A stretch of DNA of 64,000 bases from Coprinellus micaceus. Lineage: Eukaryota > Basidiomycota > Agaricomycetes > Agaricales > Psathyrellaceae. Below the pieces are notes generated by a model. The model saw only the letters and a program-made list of their open reading frames with translations. It had not been told where the DNA came from and made no database searches. Of the stretch, positions 33,613 through 44,893 are shown one piece after another. Made by a program: the position numbers and the translations under genes. The stretch lies in assembly GCA_951394405.1 (NCBI GenBank), contig OX596340.1, forward strand, positions 3,720,001-3,784,000. Reading direction: 5' to 3'. Positions within the stretch are counted from its first letter, which is position 1. Every line of letters starts with the position of its first letter.

Positions 33613-33920
33613 TTTCCGCCCGTTCAGCCAATCGTAATCATGGCTGCTCTTCTCGTAATTTCAACTCAGTGTTCGACTGGCTTCGAATCACAGACACGGG
33701 CTTTCCATCTCCAATATACACGGTTCGTGACTTCTCAAGAGCCTCTAACGGGGGCGGTCGGATCTAAACGCTACACCCGTTGGTCGACCTCGGTGAGCGT
33801 AGGAGCTCTCCTGAGCTCTCGATCGGATTCCTGCGTTCGGACGGGGAACTCCCAAGCATCACATTGGAGTATATCATAAGAAACTAAAACGAAAAACGTC
33901 CTACACCACTCCCCCAATCT

Positions 33921-36900
33921 CTACACCAACCGATCCGCAACCTCCTCCAACACCTCCCCAACGCCCCTCCCCACCCACTCATCGCTCTTCGCCACCCCCG
34001 CCCACACTTCCCCATACCTCGGCTCCGCACCCACACATTCCCTCGTCACGATCCCCCTATACTCCTCCGTCCCATGCTGCCGTTCAAACTTCATCCACCA
34101 GCCCCAACAATCCCCATTCCGTCCCCCCGCCTCGTTCTTCACCGCCCTTCTAAACCACTCCCTCGCCTTCTCGACCTTCCTCTCCGCCCAGAACAGCCGC
34201 GCAACCGTACATATAATAAGCGGATCGTCCGCACTCTTCTTTAAGGCGTCAACGGAACGGGACTTGCGCATAGGCCGGGGTTCGGCCCAGATACTCATAC
34301 TCCAGAGTAACCCACTCGCCGGACACTCCTGCAGTCCCCTCGCAAGCATCGCCTTCGCCTGGGCGTTCCCCCCACTCCTCTCCTCCACCCGCACACTCTC
34401 CGCCCACAGCCTCTCCTCCCCCTGCACCACCAGCCTTCCCTTCTCCAAAAGACTCCTCGCCTTGATACTCCGATTATCGTGTTCCTCCAACCTCGACGCC
34501 AGAATCCACAGGATGGGTTCCTTGGGACAGGCTTTGAGCCCGTTGGAGTAGGCAGCGCGCGCGGCGGGGATGTTCGAGAGGGAGAACTGGTAGATTTGAC
34601 CTTGGATCATGTAGAGCTTCGCGAACTTTGGGAATTTGGAAATGGCGGTGCGGAGCGTATCGAGGGCGGCGTCGTAGTTCTTTTGTTGGCGTTCAAAGAC
34701 GGCGGACTTCATCCAGATCTGCGAATACGCGAGGTCAGAATCGTAATATCCAACGTGAGAATCAAGTCATCGTAGTCGATCGACGACGAAGACGACTCAA
34801 CCCTGATCAAAAACGAAGCGAAACCACTCACCCTCTGCGTCCCCGCAACCCCCCTCGCCCTCCCCAACAACTCCCTCGCGACGCCCAACTCCCCATTCGT
34901 CGCCTCTAACTTCACAGCCGCCAACCAAATCTGCTCACTCTCCGGATTCGTATCAAACGCGCTAACCAGCACCTCCCTCGCCCCGCCCACATCGCCCCTC
35001 ACCCACCGCTCCTTCGCCCGCATCAACCACAACACCTCCGCCTGCGGGACGCACTTCGTCGCTTGCTCCAATATCCCATCCAAACTTCCTGGGGTACCAT
35101 GCACCTTCTCGAGATCGGCCGCACTCCGCCAGAGGGAGGCGCGGTCGGGGTAGACGCGGAGTGCGTACGCGAGGACTGCGCGGGCTGTACCGACTTTCCC
35201 GCGTTCCAGCGCGCTTTGGACGTCCGCGACCCAGATCTCGTACCTATCTTCCTCTTCCAACTCCATACTAACAGTGGCTTTGACGATCGCCTCGCACGTC
35301 CGGGGGCTGCCCTCCTCCTCAGCCTGCTCAGCCTGCTTGAGCCACTGTTCGCGCGTAAGGAGGACTTGGTGTTTGCGGAGCTCGCGCACGCCGGTCTCGA
35401 TGGTCTTGTCGACGGCGAGGAGTTCCTTTTCGCGTTGGTCGGGGGACTTGAGTTTGCCGTCTTCTTTTTCTTTGGAGGTCGGTTCGCGGGTGGCTTCTTG
35501 TTCGAGGAGACGGCCGGCGGCGATCCAGATCTCGTGGGAGGTGGGTACGGCTTTCCTCGCTTTGTTGAGGACGGCTTTCGCCTTATCGGGGGTCTACGAG
35601 GCGAAGGTAAGCGAATGATAGGCATGGAGCGAAGGAGAGAACGTACCTCTAGTCGAGCTAGTGCGAGCCACAGATCCACGCTCAGCGGAATGACCTCGAC
35701 CGCTCTCGCCAGAAGAATCCTCGCGTCCTGCGGTGACGACTCGAGATTCACTGTCTCCTTCCACAGTCGGACCGAGTTCGGAATGTGTTCGAGTGCTAGA
35801 AAGGGAGAACGTTAGTACGGGTTCGTTCGTACCGGGAACAATGCGAAGAAAGACGAGAGGTACTCGACGAAACGCGAAGGGAGGGGGTCGAAAGGGAGGT
35901 CGGAAGTTTCGAATCGACACTCGAATAAGCCGAAACGTCCTCCCACCGACTCAAAGTCGACGCCCAAAACCGCCCCGTCGACCAAGCTCGATGAGGCCCC
36001 ACCGACCGATTCGAACGAAGTCGACTCGCCATCCCGACCGACTCGACCATCCAACTCGACTCAACAACCTCGAACTCAAAACCCACTCACCTTTCCGCAA
36101 AACCCTCCTCCGCGCCTTCCCATCCGCGCCCTCCAAATCCGCCGCCGCAAGCCAGATACGCACGCTCTGGCCCACGTGCTGCACCGCGTTGGCAAGGATG
36201 ACTTTCGCGTCGTCGTTATTCTGCGAGGGAGGAGGGGGAGTTAGTCTGGGTTCTTGTTTCGGTTGGCCTAGCGTCTCTCTGGATACGGAGCCTTCGTCGA
36301 AGGGTCTCTCTCCGTATACGAAACCCCTCCCTCGAAGCGTTCTCTCCTGCTCGTCCTCGTACGCGCAGAGGACTCACAGTACCGTCGAGGATACGAGAAG
36401 CGGCCCAAGGAGGAGCTCGCGAAGAAGGGGGATAAAATAGAGGCCTCCTAAAGACGCCCAAGAACGAACTCGAGCCCACGCCCGCGGCGACCTTCGGATC
36501 GGCTCCAACGTCCCAAAGCGACGACGAATATGTCTCGCAGAGACCACATCGAAGCGTCTCTCTTCGTATACGAAACCCCTTCTTCCGAGACTCTCTCCAG
36601 ACACCAAACTCGGAGATAACCCAACAGAAATACAATGGAAAAGAAGGAATAAACAAGCACGTACATGCAGCCGCGAAGCCTCCAACCAAACATCCTCGCT
36701 CCTCGGGCAATGCTCGCACCCCTGCTTGATGAGCTTCCGCGCCGCAACGAGCCGCCCCGCGTGCTCTTCCAGGCAGGCGGCGGCGATCCAGCCGGGGGCG
36801 TGCTGTGGGTCAAGGTGTTAGCTGTCTTCCTTCGAAGTGGTGGTCCTTCCTTCGTCTGCGCCTCCTTGGATAGGACGAAGAGACGAAGAGACGAAGGGAG

Positions 36901-39837
36901 GAAGGGCGAAGAGAGACGAAGGGCGAAGGGAGGCGAAGGGAGGGATGGAGGGACGATAGAGAGGGAGATACGCACCTTAGGATTCGACTTCACAAGCGAA
37001 TCGAAAAGCATCCTCGCCCTCTTAATATCCCCAATCTCCGCCTCACTCTTGATCGCCACGCTATCCAGGCTCGTCAAGTACCCCTTCGGGTCTATACTCG
37101 TACTCGTCCCCGACGCTATAATACTTGACCTCGTCCCCGACCCCGAAACGGAGGTAAACCCCGAGGGAAGCGTGGACGAGAGCCCGGAGGAGGCTTGGTC
37201 GAGCTTGAGGGAGAGGATCTTGTCGCGCGCTTGGCCCATTTCGACGAAGTTCGTGAGGGCGCCTTCTGCTGGGGTGTCGAGGCCGCCGTTCTGTGAGGGG
37301 GGGGAGGGTTGTTAGTACGACGTTGGGAGAGAGGAAGAGGAGAGAAGGACGAGGAGGAAGCGAAATGAAGGGAAGGATGGGAAAACGACCGAAAGAAAAC
37401 GCGTAGAACGAACGCGGGAAAGGCGGGTCAGACGAACGCGACGAGCACGAGCGTACGGAGCGAACACGACAAAAGCACGTCGAACGAAAGAAGGGAAGAT
37501 GATATCTAGAAAGGCCCAGCGGGAAATATTGGGCTAGACGGACGGCATGATATCTCCCAGATCGCCCAGGGAAACGAGGAGGAGGAAGCTACTGCCGACG
37601 AAAGGGAGCGAGTCGAAGAAGAGGGAGCGACTCTCCACGAGAGGGAGGCTCGCTAGCTCGAAATCGACTCCTCACGAACTCGAGCCGGCGAACGAATCGA
37701 ATCGAATCGAGGAACGTCCGCTTGCTCGAACTCGACTCCCCCACGAAAAGGCGCAGTCGAATCCAATCCAATCGAAACGGGAAACCGACTCCCAAGAAAG
37801 CCTCGCGACCCTCGACATCCTCCACCAAAACGCGCAAGGCCAACCGACCGAATCGAAACGAGCATCACGCTCGCCAGCTCGAGGTCGACTCCTCACGAAA
37901 GAGAGCCCCACGATCTTCGAGGTTCTCCACGAAAGGAAACGAAACAAGGGATCGACTTCCCGACGAGGATGAGCAAGAGGCAGAGAAAGCGACTCCCCAC
38001 GAGAGGGAGCCTCGCGGTCCTCGAGATTCTGCATGAAAGGAGCCAGATCAACCGAACGAATCGAAAAGAATCCAGCATTACGTTCGCCAGCTCGGAGTCG
38101 ACTCCCTACGAATGGAGCCAAAGAAACGGCCCCCACGAAGGAAAGCCCCACGATCCTCGAGACTCTCCACGAAAACGAGCAAGACCGACCGACCGAACGA
38201 ATCGAAACGAGCGTCTCGTTCGCCAGCTCCTCACGAACGGGGACCTCACGAAAGAACGGCTCAGATCCTCGCGATTCTCCCTCCTCACGGAAAAAAACGA
38301 AGGAGATCCAAGCCGACGAATCCAACCGAAACACGAAACACGACCCAAGAAACGGACTCTCCATGATCCTCGAAATCCTCCACTCCACCACCCATCCCTT
38401 AACTCCACCAAACTCCCCAACCCCTCCAAATCCAAATCCCCCAATAAACCCAAACCCAAACTCAAACTCAAACCCAAACTCAAATCCAAACGAACGAACC
38501 GACATACCTCCTGCTGCCTCGAGTCAAGGCTGCTCTCGTACTCCCCCTTCGCGCGGTCGCCCACGAGGACGCTGTCGGGGACGACGTACGTTTTCTCGTT
38601 GCGCTGGCGTTTGCGGCGGGTGAGGTTTCCGACCTATTGTATCAACACTTTGCGTTAGCCTTCCATCCTGTCTCTCCCCCTCCCCCCACTCCAAACGTAA
38701 CGTAACCCAACTCACCTCAGGTATCCCCTCCCACTCCTCATCCGTAACCGCGCTCAGCCCCCGCTTGAGATCGGCGAACTGCTGTTGGATCTTGGGGCGC
38801 TCGGCGCGGTGGAGCGTTAGGAGGGCGGATTCGCGGGCTTCTCTGGAGGGGCGAGCCGGAGGCGAGTGGATAGGGAAGCGGGGCGGGAAGAGGGACGAGG
38901 TATTCAAGAGCCGGGGTGGGAGAGTCGACAGGAGACGCAGGGGCGAGCGGTCGGAGACGAAGGTAGGTTGAGCGAGGGCGTGGAGAGAGGAGAGTGCGGG
39001 GGCGAGGCGGGTCGGAGGCGAGACGGGAAGAGATGGAGCAAAGGAAGGGAAAGAGATGAACCATCATATCAGTAAAGAATCTAAACGCACGAACCAGGGG
39101 AACGCACCGTCTCGCCCTCCGCCGGCTGTCCATCGCGTCGTCGACTTGCTCGTAGATGCGGTCGGCTTCTTCGTCGTCCTGGGGTCGGCAGCGCGTCAGC
39201 GGTGCCCTGGTCGGTCATGAAAGGGACGTGGGGAGAAGGAAAGAGAGGGAAGGAAAGAGGAAGGGGAAGGGGGAAGAGGGGGAGGAGAGAAAGGAAGAGA
39301 GGGCGAGGAAGGGCGGGGAACGGGAAAGAGGAAGGAACGAGAAAGGAACGAGAGGGAGGAACGAGAGAGGTGAAGGGAAGGAGACAAGAAGAGGAGAAGA
39401 AACCCTCCTAACGGAGGGAAGGACGTACAGCCTCGTAAGTCATCCCCGCAAAGAGCCCATACTCGTTATCCGGATCCTGGAACTGCTCGGGGTCGGGCTG
39501 GTCTTCTTCGCCTCGTTTTGCGCGGGCTTCTCTGTGTGGGTGTTAGTATCCGTGATTTCAAGAGGGAATGGGTGGGACCGAAGAGGGGTCGGGGTCGTAG
39601 AAGGATCGAAGGGAGACGGAAAGCGGGAAGCGGGATGAAAAGCAACGAAAGCCAGAAAGTAAGGCAAGGACCAAACGCGACTCACGCAACAACCTCCTCA
39701 CTCGGCCCCTCCCTCGCCGGCCCGATATCGCTCCTCGTCGTGAACCCGCTCGCCCCGCGGCCCAGCCCGGCGACGTACGACGCGGGCGCGGGCATGGAGA
39801 GGAAGGCGAGTTTGTTTTTGGGGTCTTTGGATGCCAT
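33921..39837 (-). CDS. PRP6: Pre-mRNA splicing factor PRP6 (U4/U6.U5 tri-snRNP)
   Basis: Bridging protein of the U4/U6.U5 tri-snRNP, acting in the nucleus. Eleven exons: 39,837-39,686, 39,531-39,429, 39,178-39,108, 38,842-38,716, 38,633-38,508, 37,290-36,976, 36,802-36,665, 36,220-36,091, 35,795-35,647, 35,593-34,832 and 34,718-33,921. All junctions keep frame; 956 aa. The PRP1/PRP6 N-terminal domain opens with [20 protein letters not shown] and [14 protein letters not shown] and runs on through [18 protein letters not shown] and [20 protein letters not shown]. The C-terminal two thirds are HAT/TPR-type helical repeats (for example [49 protein letters not shown]). Length fits the family. Intron 5 is 1,217 bp and holds an imperfect tandem repeat; other introns are 67-250 bp. 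It is divergent with MPDU1. Confidence 0.95.
37640..38300. repeat. Imperfect tandem repeat in PRP6 intron 5
   Basis: Four to five degenerate units of about 100-140 bp, each with CGAACGAATCGAAACGAGC, a CTCGCCAGCTCG box, a GTCGACTCC(T/C)CACGA box and GATCCTCGAGATTCTCCACG. Several long open frames on both strands here are by-products of the repeat; conserved exons 5 and 6 flank it. Confidence 0.7.
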
Positions 39838-40513
39838 CTTCGGTATGGTGGTGGTGGTGGGTTGGTGTTTGTGGGGTAAGAAAGAGGGCGTGGAGAAGAG
39901 AAGGGGAAGGAGAGAGGGAGAGGGAGAGAGGGAAGAGAAGAGAGAGGGAGGGAGAGAGAGAAAGCAGAGAGACAGAGAGAGAGAAGAGAAGAAGTAAACG
40001 ATCGAGTCAAAGCTCTACCGCTTCAGGTCCGTCGAGTCGAGTCAAGTATCGGCCAAGTCGAGTAATCTCGCTTCCGCCAGGTCTTCGTCTTCCTTCCTTC
40101 CACGTAATCGTAGCCTGGGTCGCGGTCGTCGTCGTAGTCGTAGTCCAAGTTCAAGCCTGATCACCGCCAGCCCAAACCATAACCCCAGCTCACTATGGTC
40201 ACGCGGAGAAAGCGTGCCTTGTCACGCGTCACACATCACGCGTGGGTGACGCTGTCACGCGAGATGGCCCTCGTCATCGTCACCGGTCCCTTGGACACGT
40301 TCTCTCTTTCTTCCTCTTGTCGTCGTTCGCTCAGGGCTGAGCTCAGGAACCTCGCTTAGGTTTTTTCTATTTCATCTCGACGACTGAATCGAACTCGTAC
40401 GCGGAACCAAGACCACACTCCCATCTCAACACCGTATTGGTATCTCGGGCCCAAAGACCCTTGTCAGAACACTCGAAGAAAGGAAGATTGGAAGATTGGA
40501 AGCAGAAGTAGAG
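39838..40513. promoter_or_regulatory. Bidirectional promoter region of PRP6 and MPDU1
   Basis: 676 bp between divergent start codons. A strong purine tract (about 39,880-39,996, mostly GA) lies just upstream of PRP6, so the PRP6 leader strand is CT-rich, as often seen in fungal housekeeping promoters. Further on there are two ACGCGT boxes (40,224-40,229 and 40,238-40,243) within a run of TCACGC repeats (40,222-40,260). ACGCGT is the known MBF/MCB site of cell-cycle genes; its role here is inferred. Confidence 0.55.
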
Positions 40514-42271
40514 ATGTCGGTTATAACGAAGAACCTCCCGTGGTTCATTAAAGACCTGGGCGTCTCGATCGTCGGAGAGGTGCGCTTTGCCTCTTTCCCT
40601 CTGTCTCTTCCTTACTAACTCTCTACCTCTCTCCCTCTCTTTCCCCCACCTCTCTCGTCTCCCCCGCCCTTCTCTTCCCCGCCCTTCTCTCGTCTCGCCT
40701 ACCTTCTACCCCAAACCACAACGAAACACCCGCCCCAAAACCGCCCCCACCCAGAAATGCTACACCTCCCTCATAGAAAACCTGCACATCTCCGACGTCC
40801 CCTGCCTCAAATACGCCCTCTCAAAGGGGCTCGGCGTGGGCATCGTACTCGGCGGGGCCGTCATGAAGGTTCCCCAAATTCTCCTCAGTACGTCTCTTCC
40901 TCTCTTCTCATCCATCCTCTTCGTTCTCCCTCTCCCCACATCCCCTCCCCGCATCTCCGTCTTTCCTCTCTCTCCTCCTCTCCCCTTCCTCCCTTACCTC
41001 TCCTCTCCTTCGCAAATAAAACTAACCCCTCCCCCAGTCCTATCCGCCTCATCCGCCCGCGGCCTCTCCCTCCCCTCCGCCCTCCTCGAAACCCTCTCCT
41101 ACGGCATAACACTCTCCTACTCCGTCCGGAACGCTTTCCCTTTCTCCACTTACGGCGAGAACGCGTTCCTCCTCGTGCAGAACGTCGTGATCACGTTCCT
41201 CATCATTCTTTATGCACCGAGCCGGCGGTCGAGGCGCGGTTTATCCGGAGCCCACGGAGCAGGAGGAAGAGGAGAAGGGAGAGAGGGGAGCAAGGGACAG
41301 CAGGTACTGGGAACGACCGTAGCGACGATCGCGACGGCGTTTGTCCTGCAGCACGTCGATATGGAGAAGTTGGCCCTCTTGCAGATGGCGACCCTCCCGC
41401 TGAGTTTGTTCAGTAAGCTGCCGCAGATCCAACAAAACTACCGCTCCAAATCGACCGGACAGTTGAGCGCGTTCGCAGGTACGTTTATTTCCTCCCTTCA
41501 ACCCTCCCTTCGTCTCCCTTCCTCCCTTCGTCTCCCTTCCTCCCTTCGTCTCCCTTCCTCCCTTCGTCTCCCTTCCTCCCTTCGTCTCCCTTCCTCCCTT
41601 CGTCTCCCTTCCTCCCGTCCTCACCCTCCCCCTCTCCTCCACCCTTCTCGCCCCACTCCCTCACACCCAACTAACCCCTCTCCTCCCCAGTAATATCCCA
41701 AATCCTCGGCTGCCTCGCGCGCGTCTTCACGACTCTCCAAGAAGTCAACGACCCCCTCGTCCTCCTCTCCTTCCTCCTCGCTCTCGTCCTCAACGTCGTC
41801 TTGGGGTCCCAGTTATATGTGTATTGGGAGAATACGAATAGGGAGGGGAGGGGGGAGAAGGAGGGGAGGGGGGAAGGGGAGGAGGGGAGGGGAATGGGAG
41901 AGGAGTTGAGGGAGTTGGGAAACGGGTCTGGGCGGCGTGGAGGCGCCGCCGTGTCTTCCAGCGTAACCCCCTCCGTGGACATGGACGGACGAAAAGCGCC
42001 TCTGGGATCGTTTGATCCGTCGTCTCCGTCTGGGGTACCTTCGTCGACCCTCTCGCCCTCGTCGACATCATACGCGTCGCCCTCCGCAACCAACGACACC
42101 CCGAGACCAAGCGAGAAAACGAGCGGCTACACCGGGGAACCGCGGAGTCCTGCCTCGACGAATGCGTCGCTGTACCCTGAGGGTGTGAGGAGTCCCCCGG
42201 GGAGGGTGGGCACCCCGCCGGCGAGGAGTGGGACGCCGGGGGGGAGGAGGTGGAGTCGGAAGGTAGATTGA
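40514..42271 (+). CDS. MPDU1: MPDU1 homologue (dolichol-phosphate-mannose utilisation), PQ-loop protein
   Basis: ER membrane protein required for use of dolichol-phosphate-linked mannose and glucose in N-glycosylation and GPI synthesis. Exons 40,514-40,579, 40,755-40,887, 41,038-41,478 and 41,691-42,271 give 406 aa in frame. It starts MSVITKNLPWFIKDLG. The two PQ-loops are GAVMKVPQILL (about residue 60) and LPLSLFSKLPQIQQNY. Helices include LLETLSYGITLSYSVRNAFP, LVQNVVITFLIILYA and LLSFLLALVLNVVLGSQLYV. The first 270 residues cover the usual family length; a tail of about 130 residues is added, first Gly/Glu/Arg-rich, then Ser/Pro/Thr-rich, ending RRWSRKVD. The same tail survives in pseudogene B. 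The last intron has an 18 bp tandem repeat. Only this copy is intact; four decayed copies lie in the arms. Confidence 0.93.
41503..41616 (+). repeat. 18 bp tandem repeat in MPDU1 intron 3
   Basis: Six perfect units of CCTCCCTTCGTCTCCCTT plus a partial one. It is pyrimidine-rich, lies right after the donor site and is absent from the decayed MPDU1 copies. Confidence 0.9.
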
Positions 42272-42900
42272 GGGAGGGAGGAAAGGGGGAGTATTTATGG
42301 GATTAGGGTATGGTACGGATTCTGATGCGTTTTAGTTATGTGTGGATAATACTTTCTTGGTTCCTCGTTCGACGATCGAGCTTCGACGATAGACCTTCTG
42401 TGCTCGCTACCCCGCTCGCTCATCAGTGCGGGGGGAAATGTCTCGCCATACGTTCGTTCAGCGGTGAGCTTATTGAAGGAACGGTCAGGCATAGGATCGC
42501 TCGAGTATCTACTGTTCGTCTCGAGACGAAGGCCACCCTCGCATGGGCTCGTCATACCTAGACCCATCGATGGCGCTTGAGTCTAGAATCCCCACTCGAC
42601 TTAGATCTCTTTGTGTTCGGGCGGATGTGGCCTGGCGTTCGGGACGTGGATCTAGGCTTTGGGACTCGCAAGAGCTTTCGTTTCGAGTTCAGCGATGTGA
42701 GATATCGTTGATTCGTTACCCCGCACGCAGGAGAGGACGGCCCGCTCTCGGGATAACGAACGGAGTTTAAAGGCCGAACGTCGCGGTCATGGGTCGAAGG
42801 TGTGGAGCCCCTGACGACCTTTATCGCCACTCTGAACGCGCAGGGCACAAGGGAACCACGAAGCAGACCGCATTGGGTCGTCGACGGGGCTAGATCCGGA
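42272..42900. other. 3' flank of MPDU1
   Basis: No gene. The segments TCGTTCGACGATCGA (42,365) and GCATTGGGTCGTCGACGGGG (42,870) are also downstream of MPDU1 copy C (57,330 and 57,553), so the 3' flank was duplicated with the gene. Confidence 0.5.
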
Positions 42901-43063
42901 AATAAGCGCCCAAGATTCTTCTTGGCGTACGTCGTAGTCGGGTAGGACCATGGGTCGGATATACCTTCAAAGATACGGTTACCTACCGAGCTCCTTGAGG
43001 GTATATCGCAGGGACGTACCTGGACGGCTGATGGATGTTCGAGGAGGAAGATGGGCGCTTATT
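42901..43063. mobile_element. 163 bp MITE-like element with perfect 11 bp ends
   Basis: Starts AATAAGCGCCC and ends GGGCGCTTATT, exact reverse complements. Related copies: 57,585-57,749 and 5,380-5,540; single ends at 4,918, 6,338, 31,166, 31,711, 33,598 and 43,581. No coding potential. Confidence 0.65.
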
Positions 43064-43499
43064 ATGACCAGAACCCATCGATCGACATCGATGGGAACGT
43101 GTACCGAGAGTACACCACGAGGGGGTCAGAGTGAGGCAGGTCGACCGTATTATATTTCCGGTGCTGTGCGCATGCTGTGGTCTCCGAGTCGTTGGACGGT
43201 AGCATCTGCATCCGGTCTAGTGGGATTCGCAAATGAAGTGTACTTGGGGCGTGGTCGCAGAACGTGTGGTGTCGACGTGAACCCGGGAGTGGTATTTCGA
43301 GGGCCTCGAATCGTCTCTGCGGACTGAAATTGAGACCATTTCGCAAGCGTAAGTCTGTAAGTATATGCATTGCAAGCGTTCAAGCAAGGCTCAAGCTGGT
43401 AACATAGGATGAGGTCCCGCAACTACGAACACTACATAGCTTCGGAGTTGGAACGGCTGTTAACCTCGTCGTAGCGGCATGAGCTGTACTCTGAACGAA

Positions 43500-43830
43500 A
43501 GAAAGGACTGAGGGTGGGATGACTGACATGGATATGACCGATTCTCCTCGAGCGTATGCACGAGGACATCACGAGGCCTTAGATCCGGATTTAAGCGCCC
43601 GAGACTCCTTTTCGCGATCCTTGCACCGTCGTTGGGCAGGATCATGGACGAGCGGTAAATTGGCAATGATAGTTACGCAGGGTGCCTCGTGGGGGTATCT
43701 AGCTATCGAAGAGACGCGCCACTATTCTTCTGGGAACTCGTCGGTGTCGGCCTTGTGCGGACCTGTACACCGAGTACACCACGACGTACTCAGGATGGGG
43801 TATGTACAGTACGGCACCTTACTGTGCTCT
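43500..43830. repeat. Dispersed repeat segment with solo TTAAGCGCCC end
   Basis: TTAGATCCGGATTTAAGCGCCC at 43,568-43,589 and a GTACACCGAGTACACCACGA stretch (43,766) shared with 43,095 and, inverted, 5,310. It abuts the broken end of the DUF1996 remnant, so it may mark the break. Confidence 0.5.
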
Positions 43831-43839
43831 GAGCGGGAG

Positions 43840-44269
43840 GTCGAGGCTGAATGTAGTACATCGTCGTTCAGCGCTTCCAGTTCCCTCGTGGGCGATTTGA
43901 GGTACGTGAATGAAGCTTCCATTGCGATGCTTGAAGTACAGAACCGCGGTCCAGTGATTCGACTTGTCCTCTTTGAATCGACAAGAGGTGCAGGTGGGGA
44001 GTTCGGCGATGTCTCCTCTGGCGGGATCCGTCGAGATTTTGAAAGCATTCTACATCGTGAGTGGGATCGGGCTGGTGATAGTGTACGGTGTGAAAGAGAG
44101 GGGTGGTTGCCCCGCCAACGATTTGATGAAGGTGAGGAGAAACTTGTCCTGGGGTAACGAGCGGATCGAGGCGTTCAGTGACGAGCTGCGAACATGGGAA
44201 TCGCAGGACATCGAATTGGGCGTTCACCGCTACGACCACTATCGCCGAGAGAAGAAATTGGAGTAACAC
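43840..44269 (-). pseudogene. DUF1996 gene, 5' fragment (copy 4)
   Basis: Mirror of DUF1996 copy 1. It starts MLLQFLLSAIVVVAVNAQFD and keeps RFPCSQLVTERLDP joined to LVTPGQVSPHLHQIVGG without intron 1, the GC-type donor (GGG|GCAACC), and NAFKISTDPARGDIAEL continuous (introns 3 and 4 absent). Near 43,880 a small deletion breaks the frame, and homology ends at about 43,840 next to dispersed repeat sequence. The downstream three fifths of the gene are missing. Confidence 0.85.
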
Positions 44270-44893
44270 CGCCGATGAAGCCCTGCGAGAAGCGAAGGTC
44301 TAGAGCAAGCCTGTAACAGTGTGAGCCCACTTCCTAGGTCAGATGGACATAACAAGATAATCCGGTCTGGGAGACCGAACAGACACTGGGTGGAGTCCCA
44401 TCTAAAACTATCACTCGTTACGTGGAGCCCGAAACCTAGCATCCTTGAGGGATCTGCGCCGTCCCCCATTGATTTGCCATTGATTGGCGCCCACTCCGGC
44501 TTGGCCGCATTCAGATCCGAGTGGCCGGCCATGATGTCATGATACTAATCTCGGGGGTCGGCAGCGCCCGCTGTCGCTGCTCTCTTCCTGCTCCCTCACT
44601 TCGACCCTCGACTCGCATGCAACCTCGATTCTAGATCTCCTCGGTGAGGCCCAGCAAGGGGTATCCGCAGTAGAACCATCGACTTGAAACCGGTAAGCAC
44701 GTCATCACCAAGCTAGGTTGGGTCCTGCTAACCGTCGAACCGCTTCGTTGTGCATTTTTCTTTCGCGCAGAAGCCGATACCGCTTGGTGAAGAACCAGCC
44801 TCGAACCGGCCATCGAGATGCCCGACCCCACTCCAGTTTAAAAGGGTCGCCCAACTCCCCTATTCTTCGTCCCAGTTCCCACCAAAATCCGTC

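Noticed and set aside
35023..35815. Long open frames (about 250 codons plus, 242 minus) overlapping PRP6
   Set aside because: Shadows of the PRP6 exons, which carry the conserved HAT/TPR repeats.
37672..38658. Open frames of 229 and 277 codons on both strands inside PRP6 intron 5
   Set aside because: They arise from the tandem repeat lacking stops in several frames, show only KR- or FG-type low complexity, and the flanking PRP6 exons require this stretch to be an intron.
41503..41616. CRISPR-like regular repeat
   Set aside because: Units are contiguous 18-mers without spacers, inside an intron of a eukaryotic gene.
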